This document shows positions 1-3,249 of a stretch of DNA of 5,069 nucleotides, in pieces; position 1 is the first letter of the stretch; each line of letters starts with the position of its first letter. Below the pieces are notes generated by a model, which worked only from the letters and a program-made list of their open reading frames with translations, did no database searches and was not told the origin of the DNA. The translations under genes and the position numbers were made by a program. Source of the DNA: Haloferacaceae archaeon PL-Br10_E2g29 (GTDB taxonomy: Archaea > Halobacteriota > Halobacteria > Halobacteriales > Haloferacaceae). The stretch is from the NCBI GenBank assembly GCA_001563965.1, contig LKMS01000130.1, positions 1 through 5,069 of the forward strand, written 5' to 3'.

Positions 1-246
1 GATGTCGGCGACGACCTCCGTCTGGCCGGGTTCGAGCACGCCGTTTGGCGTCCCGATTCGCATCATGAAGTAGCTCTCTTGGCCGTTTCGTTGCTGGTAG
101 AGCCCCCACCACTTGAACCGCTCGAACCACGCGTCGCTCTCGTCGTCAGGAATCGACTCCCAGCCCGATTCGGCAAACCGGTAGAGATGCTCACGGATCT
201 CGTTGCCGTAGATCTCGGACTTCCATCGCTCAACGTCAGTTGGCAT
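1..246 (-). CDS. Ferredoxin-type nitrite/sulfite reductase, N-terminal part (runs off the left edge)
   Basis: The 82 visible codons start at ATG (complement of 244-246) with MPTDVERWKSEIYG and stay open to the edge. The segment FERFKWWGLYQQ (residues 41-52) followed by YFMMRIGTPNGVLEPGQ (59-75) is the typical opening of haloarchaeal nitrite/sulfite reductases. The second part begins the ferredoxin-like half domain found in sirohaem/[4Fe-4S] reductases. Family members carry out the six-electron reduction of nitrite to ammonia or sulfite to sulfide in the cytoplasm, with ferredoxin as donor. The sirohaem and cluster cysteines lie outside the window, and nitrite cannot be told from sulfite as substrate here. 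An ATG 4 nt upstream is out of frame and stops after four codons, so the start at 246 is preferred. There is no Shine-Dalgarno sequence, and a TATA-like element lies about 25 nt upstream, which suggests a leaderless mRNA. Recognition is from memory of the family; the family call is firm, the substrate is not. Confidence 0.88.
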   Translation of the reverse strand, partial: MPTDVERWKSEIYGNEIREHLYRFAESGWESIPDDESDAWFERFKWWGLYQQRNGQESYFMMRIGTPNGVLEPGQTEVVADI

Positions 247-268
247 GCATGCACCCAACAGTCCGAGA

Positions 269-274
269 CGTAAA
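269..274 (-). promoter_or_regulatory. Probable TATA box for the nitrite/sulfite reductase gene
   Basis: On the minus strand the sequence reads TTTACG, centred about 25 nt before the ATG at 246, the spacing expected for a leaderless haloarchaeal transcript. A more AT-rich stretch (AAATATTT, 320-327) lies farther up and could instead give a leader of about 50 nt, but no Shine-Dalgarno sequence supports a leadered mRNA. A weak inverted repeat, AACCA at 292-296 and TGGTT at 304-308, lies between the two and could be an operator. This is by eye only. Confidence 0.45.
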
Positions 275-331
275 CAACCCCTTGTTTCGTCAACCATCCC
301 CGGTGGTTAGACACACCAGAAATATTTGCCG

Positions 332-655
332 CTACTCGTCCGTTCGACCGCTCATCGGCCGCATAATCATATGTTCGCGGTCGTAGCCGCGGTACGCGCC
401 GTTGCGGATTCGGCCAACGGGAAGTTTGCCGGGAACTCCCTTTTTGCCACAGGCGATACACTGGCCGTAGGTCGTCACCGCCACGTCGCGGCCGTCAGCA
501 CTCACGGCGGTGAAACCCTCTGCGATGAAATCAACAAGGTCGCAGTCGCAGAAATCCGGGTCGTCGACCCGCCAGAGTTCGCTCACGCTCACGCGGCGTT
601 GGTCGTTGACCGAGAGCCACGCACCGTCATCGAGGATACGAAGGGCAACGCTCAC
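332..655 (-). CDS. Small four-cysteine (probable zinc-binding) haloarchaeal protein, function unknown
   Basis: This is a 107-residue protein starting at GTG (complement of 653-655), MSVALRILDDGAWL, and ending at TAG. The frame upstream hits a stop at 677-679 with no ATG between, so GTG is the best start. It has two cysteine pairs, C36-D-C38 in DFCDCDLVDF and C66-x-x-C69 in YGQCIACG, an arrangement that fits one structural zinc ion. The N-terminal half looks like alternating beta strands. There is no signal peptide or membrane segment. The look is that of a conserved haloarchaeal hypothetical protein, but I know no function. It lies 85 bp upstream of the nitrite/sulfite reductase on the same strand, and that gene seems to have its own promoter, so co-transcription is possible but not required. 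Its own promoter is unclear: CATACA (complement of 682-687) is at the right distance but a poor TATA match. Confidence 0.8.
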   Translation of the reverse strand: MSVALRILDDGAWLSVNDQRRVSVSELWRVDDPDFCDCDLVDFIAEGFTAVSADGRDVAVTTYGQCIACGKKGVPGKLPVGRIRNGAYRGYDREHMIMRPMSGRTDE

Positions 656-843
656 GGATTTCTGTAGGGGCCGACGCTACCTGTATGAGTCGACAAACAC
701 AAGCAGTGACCGGATCGGTGACGCCGTCGAATGGTGAAAATCCGACGACTGCACGGTGATTGTCCGCGTTGAACGCGTCGCGTATAGCTGCAACACCATC
801 CGGTATCACCGAGCGCGGGCCAGTGTTACTTGTTCGGTCGTGG

Positions 844-850
844 TTATTTG
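844..850 (+). promoter_or_regulatory. Probable TATA box for the small acidic gene pair
   Basis: TTATTTG is centred 27 nt before the ATG at 874. That spacing would place transcription start at or next to the start codon, giving a leaderless mRNA. No Shine-Dalgarno sequence is seen before the ATG. This box is the main reason to start the 55-residue gene at 874 and not at the TTG at 760. Confidence 0.55.
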
Positions 851-873
851 AACAGGGGACAGACGGGGTAGTG

Positions 874-1041
874 ATGACGAGCAAAAAGACACCGAACCGC
901 CACGATGAGATCGCCGCGGAGCGCTATGCAGACGTTCCGTTGGTTCCCGAGCGGTACGCAGATCCCGATATTCGCGGCGAACCAGAGCGGGAGACGCGCA
1001 TCAACAACGCACCCGATCGCGCCACGGAGCGAAACACGTGA
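874..1041 (+). CDS. Small charged hypothetical protein, first gene of a two-gene unit
   Basis: This is a 55-residue protein, MTSKKTPNRHDEIAAERY and onward, hydrophilic and rich in Arg, Glu and Asp, with no membrane segment, signal peptide or cysteine. I do not recognise it. Residues 16-20 and 26-30 both read ERYAD, a small internal duplication with different codons, so old or selected at the protein level. The reading frame is open back to 760, but the ATG at 874 is preferred because of the TATA box about 27 nt upstream. Its stop codon overlaps the start of the next gene in a 4-nt GTGA, which is good evidence for a real, translationally coupled gene. Without that overlap, so short a frame in GC-rich DNA would be doubtful. 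Confidence 0.6.
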   Translation: MTSKKTPNRHDEIAAERYADVPLVPERYADPDIRGEPERETRINNAPDRATERNT

Positions 1042-1343
1042 GCGACAACGACGACCACCTCGCGAACCTCTCCGATGGCGCTGGCTGTGCGGAAGTGTGG
1101 GAACATCTGTCCGCACAGCGAGCCGCCGAAGCGGGCGAAACCGACGCGGCTGACAGCGAGGAACGCGAGGGCGTCGACACCGAGCGCGATACGGCCGAGA
1201 ATGAGATGACCGAAACCAACACGGCCGGAGACGACACCGCAGAAGCCGCTGACGACACCGCAGAAGCCGCTGACGACACCGCAGAAGCCGCTGACGACGC
1301 TGCCGAAAGCGACGGACAGAAAGCGGCGGTGCTTTCGCCCTGA
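1038..1343 (+). CDS. Small acidic protein with tandem-repeat tail, function unknown
   Basis: This is a 101-residue protein starting at GTG within the GTGA overlap with the upstream gene. The N-terminal part, LANLSDGAGCAEVWEHLS (residues 8-25), looks like a short conserved motif with one cysteine and an amphipathic helix; I have an impression of having seen it in other haloarchaeal small proteins but cannot name a family. From about residue 30 on it is low-complexity and very acidic, with Asp, Glu, Ala and Thr dominating. Residues 65-85 are three exact copies of DDTAEAA, followed by a decayed fourth, DDAAES (86-91). The tail is probably disordered, which suits solubility in high salt. There is no membrane segment. 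The stop at 1341-1343 is followed by a T-tract. Repeat number could vary between strains. Confidence 0.7.
   Translation: MSDNDDHLANLSDGAGCAEVWEHLSAQRAAEAGETDAADSEEREGVDTERDTAENEMTETNTAGDDTAEAADDTAEAADDTAEAADDAAESDGQKAAVLSP
1230..1292 (+). repeat. Three perfect 21-bp tandem repeats inside the acidic gene
   Basis: The units lie at 1230-1250, 1251-1271 and 1272-1292, are identical at the nucleotide level, and each encodes DDTAEAA. A diverged partial fourth unit follows (1293-1310, DDAAES). The unit length is a multiple of three, so gain or loss keeps the frame. Identity at third codon positions points to recent slippage or unequal exchange. Confidence 0.95.
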
Positions 1344-1364
1344 GAACGGCTTTGTTGCCACCGA

Positions 1365-1369
1365 TTTTT
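1365..1369 (+). terminator. Possible T-tract terminator after the small gene pair
   Basis: Five T residues lie 22 nt after the stop codon at 1343 in otherwise GC-rich DNA. Archaeal termination often needs only a T-tract. No strong hairpin precedes it. Confidence 0.4.
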
Positions 1370-1452
1370 CACCGTGCCCCCGAGCAGTTGTGGATATCAG
1401 CGGGAGCGATTCGACGTCGATCGTGTGTGCCGGTCGACCATGTGCGAGATAC

Positions 1453-1458
1453 TTTTAA
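1453..1458 (+). promoter_or_regulatory. TATA box for the ParB-like/RHH regulator gene
   Basis: TTTTAA within ACTTTTAATC is centred about 27 nt before the ATG at 1483, the classic spacing for a leaderless haloarchaeal transcript. The only GGAG-like sequence nearby lies inside the gene (after the ATG), so it cannot act as a ribosome site for this start. Two palindromes, TCGACGTCGA (1411-1420) and GGTCGACC (1432-1439), lie just upstream with centres 20 bp apart and may be operators. Confidence 0.7.
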
Positions 1459-1482
1459 TCCGGGCGGTCGTTGGCTCGTCCA

Positions 1483-2139
1483 ATGAGCAAGGAGTACCGA
1501 TCGGACCGCGAAACCCCGGTCGGCACACCAGTCGTGCGAGCGGATCCGACGATTACAGGCGACCGGGCGGCCGAGGCAGTCGGCTTCGACCCCGATGACC
1601 CCGAAAGTATTGAGGAGGCCGCCGAGGTCGTCCACGAGTTCGCCACGGGTGCCGTCGGTGGCAACGACCACGTGTTGATGCTTCGCGGTGCAGCCGCCTG
1701 TGCAGCACTCGTCCGCGGCCTCGGGTCGTACAAGGCAGCCGCTGCGGCCGCCGGTGAGGGTGTCACGATTTCTTTTATCCGCAAATGGGCCCGCGTTCAC
1801 GACCTGCCCCAGTCGATCCGCCGACACGTCGCTCGCGGCCACATCGCCCCCACAGCGGCCAAACACATCGCGCGGGTGACGACCGACGACCGGTATTTGC
1901 TTGCGTGGGCGAGTCTCGATGCGGGGCTGACGGTGCGAGACATCCGGTCGATTGCCAGTGAGATCAACAACGGCGAGGAGGCCGAAACGGCGCTTCGAAA
2001 CCACGGCGTCACACCGGGTGAGTTGACGATGACGCTCCCGCGAGCGGAGTACACCGAACTTCGCCACCGGGCCTCGATGGAGAACCGCGAACCGGGCGCA
2101 ATCGTTGCCGACGCGTTGGCAGCGTATTTTTCCGAGTAA
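1483..2139 (+). CDS. Haloarchaeal DNA-binding protein: ParB-like HTH plus ribbon-helix-helix-like C-terminus (DUF7119-like)
   Basis: This is a 218-residue protein starting MSKEYRSDRETPVG and ending in TAA. A TTG four codons upstream is in frame, but the TATA box at 1453-1458 points to the ATG at 1483. Residues 81-131 (GSYKAAAAAA, then SFIRKWARVHDLP, then RRHVARGHIAPTAAKHIARV) follow the pattern of the ParB/KorB helix-turn-helix: an HTH, then 'LP', then 'G.I....A..IA'. Residues 177-216 (ELTMTLPRAEYTELRHRA and on to ALAAYF) resemble a CopG-type ribbon-helix-helix, with a short strand and two helices. The N-terminal part does not look like the ParB nuclease/CTPase domain. I recall this architecture as the haloarchaeal family DUF7119; the name is from memory. 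A role as transcriptional regulator or nucleoid protein is inferred. It is transcribed alone, 84 bp before tRNA-Lys on the same strand, which has its own promoter. An antisense frame at 1369-2067 is a GC shadow. Confidence 0.85.
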   Translation: MSKEYRSDRETPVGTPVVRADPTITGDRAAEAVGFDPDDPESIEEAAEVVHEFATGAVGGNDHVLMLRGAAACAALVRGLGSYKAAAAAAGEGVTISFIRKWARVHDLPQSIRRHVARGHIAPTAAKHIARVTTDDRYLLAWASLDAGLTVRDIRSIASEINNGEEAETALRNHGVTPGELTMTLPRAEYTELRHRASMENREPGAIVADALAAYFSE

Positions 2140-2192
2140 ACGGGGGAGGGTAGCGTGGTATCGACTGACGGCAGGCGGCTCCGATGTAAACG

Positions 2193-2198
2193 TTTATC
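2193..2198 (+). promoter_or_regulatory. TATA box for tRNA-Lys
   Basis: TTTATC, preceded by GTAAACG, lies about 28 nt before the first base of the mature tRNA at 2224, so transcription would start within a few bases of the mature 5' end. Confidence 0.6.
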
Positions 2199-2223
2199 AG
2201 CGCGTACCGGTACCTTCGATTGT

Positions 2224-2297
2224 GGGCTGGTAGCTCAGTTAGGGAGAGCGTCTGGCTTTTAACCAGACGGTCGGGGGTTCAACTCCCTCCCAGCCCG
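2224..2297 (+). tRNA. tRNA-Lys (anticodon UUU)
   Basis: This is a complete 74-nt cloverleaf without intron. The acceptor stem GGGCTGG (2224-2230) pairs fully with CCAGCCC (2290-2296), and G2297 is the discriminator base. The D-stem is GCTC (2233-2236) with GAGC (2246-2249). The anticodon stem TCTGG (2251-2255) pairs with CCAGA (2263-2267) around the loop CTTTTAA, giving anticodon TTT at 2258-2260. The T-stem GGGGG (2273-2277) pairs with CCCTC (2285-2289), with one G-T pair, around the loop TTCAACT. The 3' CCA is not encoded, as is usual in haloarchaea. It decodes AAA (and by wobble AAG). Its 3' end is duplicated 108 bp downstream. Confidence 0.98.
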
Positions 2298-2299
2298 TT
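2276..2299 (+). repeat. Direct repeat copy 1: 3' end of tRNA-Lys (possible att site)
   Basis: These 24 bases run from the T-stem through the discriminator base and two T residues. They recur without a mismatch at 2384-2407, and the flanks differ on both sides. Duplication of a tRNA gene's 3' end, ending just past the discriminator, is the usual mark left by tyrosine-recombinase integration into a tRNA gene. Confidence 0.9.
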
Positions 2300-2301
2300 T
2301 T
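2298..2301 (+). terminator. T-tract directly after tRNA-Lys
   Basis: Four T residues follow the discriminator base directly. This could serve as a short terminator for the tRNA transcript, but it is weak, so some read-through into the downstream repeat region is plausible. Confidence 0.3.
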
Positions 2302-2333
2302 CCTGCGAACAACATGAGCAGTAAAAACGCTAC

Positions 2334-2347
2334 GGAGGGAGTGAACC
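2334..2347 (-). repeat. Inverted copy of the tRNA-Lys T-arm
   Basis: GGAGGGAGTGAACC is the reverse complement of the T-arm sequence GGTTCAACTCCCTCC found at 2276-2290 and 2384-2398, apart from one missing base. In RNA it could pair with either copy. Pairing with the downstream copy would give a 14-bp stem with one bulge around a loop of 36 nt. Confidence 0.8.
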
Positions 2348-2383
2348 AGAGAGTGAAGCGAACGAAGTGAGCGAAACGACCGT

Positions 2384-2407
2384 GGTTCAACTCCCTCCCA
2401 GCCCGTT
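2384..2407 (+). repeat. Direct repeat copy 2: duplicated 3' end of tRNA-Lys
   Basis: This is an exact 24-nt copy of 2276-2299, starting GGTTCAACTC and ending CAGCCCGTT. No D-arm or anticodon arm precedes it, so it is a tRNA fragment and not a second tRNA gene. Only 84 bp separate the two copies, too little for a functional integrated element. Confidence 0.9.
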
Positions 2408-2421
2408 CCTTCGGTGAACGG
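2404..2421 (+). repeat. 18-bp hairpin-forming repeat, copy 1
   Basis: This segment matches 2492-2509 at 16 of 18 positions, in the pattern CGTTCnTTCGnTGAACGG. With the C at 2403 it forms a hairpin with stem CCGTTC (2403-2408) and GAACGG (2416-2421). It overlaps the end of the duplicated tRNA fragment. Confidence 0.7.
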
Positions 2422-2491
2422 TTCCGAATCGCAATTGTCGCCCGACAGCGACGGTGTCGTCCGCAACCCGGCGATAGTTGGGGGAAGCGTG

Positions 2492-2509
2492 CGTTCATTC
2501 GATGAACGG
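2492..2509 (+). repeat. 18-bp hairpin-forming repeat, copy 2
   Basis: This is the second copy of the motif at 2404-2421, 88 bp farther on. It folds better than copy 1: GTTCAT (2493-2498) pairs with ATGAAC (2502-2507) around the loop TCG. The stem is extended by GTGC (2489-2492) with GCAC (2509-2512) past a bulged G2508, and further by GGG (2482-2484) with CCC (2513-2515). Confidence 0.7.
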
Positions 2510-2561
2510 CACCCCACACCGTCTGGCATTCTGTGTAGATGTGAATAACAGTACTCACAAC

Positions 2562-2565
2562 AAAA
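2562..2565 (-). terminator. Possible T-tract terminator for dut
   Basis: On the minus strand TTTTG lies about 32 nt after the dut stop codon. It is weak, but the best T-tract on that strand before the hairpin region. Confidence 0.3.
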
Positions 2566-2575
2566 CTAGCCCTGA

Positions 2576-2581
2576 TTTTTT
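2576..2581 (+). terminator. Six-T tract, possible terminator for plus-strand transcripts from the tRNA region
   Basis: A run of six T lies between the hairpin region and the dut stop codon. It could end any read-through transcript from tRNA-Lys or a small RNA in 2408-2575 before it runs antisense into dut. Confidence 0.4.
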
Positions 2582-2596
2582 ACTGATCTAGCCAGT

Positions 2597-3061
2597 TCAG
2601 TCGAGCCGTTCACCCTGATAACTTCCGTCGTAGGTCTCCTCGTGGTCGGCCTCCGCAAAGACGATCTGTGCGATTCGCGCGCCCTGCTCGATCTCGATGT
2701 CGTAATGCACTTCGAGCAACCCCTCGCCTTTGCCCTCGTAGCCGGCGTCCCAGACGGCCGTATGCAGCATACACGAGTTCCGCATGAGCGATGACCGCGG
2801 ATAGATGAAGCCAATGTGACCGTTGGGAATCGAGACGGTTTCGCCGTAGCCGACGATGTACGCGCCCGGTTCGAGCGAAAACACGCCGTCAGTCGGTTCG
2901 AGGGCGATTCGGTCACCAATCATCTTCCCGTCACGGGTGAGTGCGCCCGCGCTCGTCTGGCGTTCGATTGTTCCGGCCGTGAGGTCGACCCCGTTGGGCT
3001 GTATCTGTGCGGATTCAATCGGCGAGATGTGGTTGCCACCGTACTGCCCGGATTCGAACAT
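2597..3061 (-). CDS. dut: Deoxyuridine 5'-triphosphate nucleotidohydrolase (dUTPase/dCTP deaminase superfamily)
   Basis: This is a 154-residue protein starting MFESGQYGGNHIS. It hydrolyses dUTP to dUMP and pyrophosphate, keeping uracil out of DNA and supplying dUMP for thymidylate synthesis. Superfamily motifs are visible in order: QPNGVDL (21-27), YPRSSLMRN (87-95), AVWDAGYEG (102-110) with D105 at the place of the catalytic aspartate, GARIAQIVF (127-135), and a C-terminal YDGSYQGE (144-151). The last replaces the glycine-rich arm of classical dUTPases and is more like the dCTP deaminase/DCD-DUT branch. E117 in LLEVHYD falls near the deaminase glutamate, so some dCTP deaminase activity cannot be excluded. 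The frame is open 43 codons farther up, but the residues there do not look like this family, and a TATA-like CATTTTGC lies about 28 nt before the ATG at 3061. It is divergent from aconitase across 188 bp. Confidence 0.88.
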   Translation of the reverse strand: MFESGQYGGNHISPIESAQIQPNGVDLTAGTIERQTSAGALTRDGKMIGDRIALEPTDGVFSLEPGAYIVGYGETVSIPNGHIGFIYPRSSLMRNSCMLHTAVWDAGYEGKGEGLLEVHYDIEIEQGARIAQIVFAEADHEETYDGSYQGERLD

Positions 3062-3085
3062 AGCGAACTGCTCCCGGTCGACGGG

Positions 3086-3093
3086 CAAAATGC
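3086..3093 (-). promoter_or_regulatory. Probable TATA box for dut
   Basis: On the minus strand GCATTTTG covers this span, its AT core about 28 nt before the ATG at 3061, and no Shine-Dalgarno sequence precedes the ATG. This supports a leaderless transcript and the chosen start. TTAAATA (complement of 3181-3187) is a better TATA match but would give a leader of about 95 nt. Confidence 0.5.
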
Positions 3094-3166
3094 TACCGGC
3101 TTTCGCAGGGCGGTTTCGGGCGTCTCGCGACACACACCCACTCACGCGCCGAAAAGCTGTACACAC

Positions 3167-3180
3167 CGGCACCGGTGCCG
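3167..3180. promoter_or_regulatory. 14-bp perfect palindrome between dut and acn
   Basis: CGGCACCGGTGCCG reads the same on both strands. It lies in the divergent spacer, about 40-50 bp upstream of the aconitase TATA box, a usual place for an activator or repressor dimer. It touches a smaller inverted repeat, CCGT (3178-3181) with ACGG (3189-3192) around ATTTAAC. Binding is not shown; GC-rich palindromes arise by chance more often in such genomes. Confidence 0.4.
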
Positions 3181-3207
3181 TATTTAACACGGTTATCAGT
3201 CCGGAAA

Positions 3208-3230
3208 TACGCGGGATTTATACCCGCGTA
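3208..3230. promoter_or_regulatory. Aconitase promoter: TATA box enclosed by a perfect 8-bp inverted repeat
   Basis: The TATA box TTTATA (3217-3222) is centred about 30 nt before the aconitase ATG at 3250, giving a leader of a few bases at most. It sits in the 7-bp spacer ATTTATA between TACGCGGG (3208-3215) and its exact complement CCCGCGTA (3223-3230). A dimeric regulator bound there would block TBP and TFB, so a repressor operator is the simplest reading. Confidence 0.6.
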
Positions 3231-3249
3231 GAGACCATCGGCGAACGTT

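Larger units (their letters stand above)
2298..2596. other. Gene-free repeat-rich spacer between tRNA-Lys and dut
   Basis: This stretch of about 300 bp holds no frame I would call a gene. In order it contains a short unique piece with a small ATG frame of 18 codons (2314-2370), the inverted T-arm copy, a purine-rich linker of GTGA/GCGA/ACGA-like words (2348-2380), the duplicated tRNA 3' end, and three hairpins (2403-2421, 2443-2459 with CGACA/TGTCG, and 2482-2515). It ends in a six-T run at 2576-2581. Minus-strand frames with runs such as GWEGVEPP and RSFRSLRSLHS come from reading the tRNA and the linker backwards and are spurious. It could be a scar of an integrated element, a tRNA-derived repeat, or a small structured RNA. 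Confidence 0.6.

Noticed and set aside
685..759. A 24-codon ATG frame in the spacer between the four-cysteine gene and the acidic pair
   Set aside because: There is no clear TATA box or neighbour overlap, and its length is well within chance expectation. Apart from promoter elements I see nothing else in 656-873.
627..884. An 85-codon minus-strand frame upstream of the four-cysteine gene
   Set aside because: It overlaps the start of that gene in another frame and crosses the plus-strand promoter at 844-850. Its composition is not acidic as expected for this genome.
1230..1310. A CRISPR-like array
   Set aside because: The units are directly adjacent with no spacers, and each is a coding repeat of seven codons in frame with the gene.
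1369..2067. A 232-codon open frame on the minus strand
   Set aside because: It lies antisense to the ParB-like/RHH gene, which has recognisable domains, a well-placed TATA box and acidic composition. Long antisense frames are common in GC-rich haloarchaeal genes.
2382..2407. A second tRNA gene
   Set aside because: Only the T-arm and 3' acceptor strand are present. No D-arm, anticodon arm or 5' acceptor strand precedes it.
2414..2548. A 44-codon GTG frame in the spacer after the tRNA fragment
   Set aside because: It has no promoter at leaderless distance and no recognised family, and it overlaps the hairpin repeats. A small relic of an integrated gene cannot be excluded.
2239..2558. Minus-strand frames with runs such as GWEGVEPP, AGRELNPRPSG and SLRSLHSLVHSLR
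   Set aside because: These are translations of the tRNA-Lys gene, its duplicated 3' end and the purine-rich linker. The apparent protein repeats only reflect the repeated tRNA sequence.
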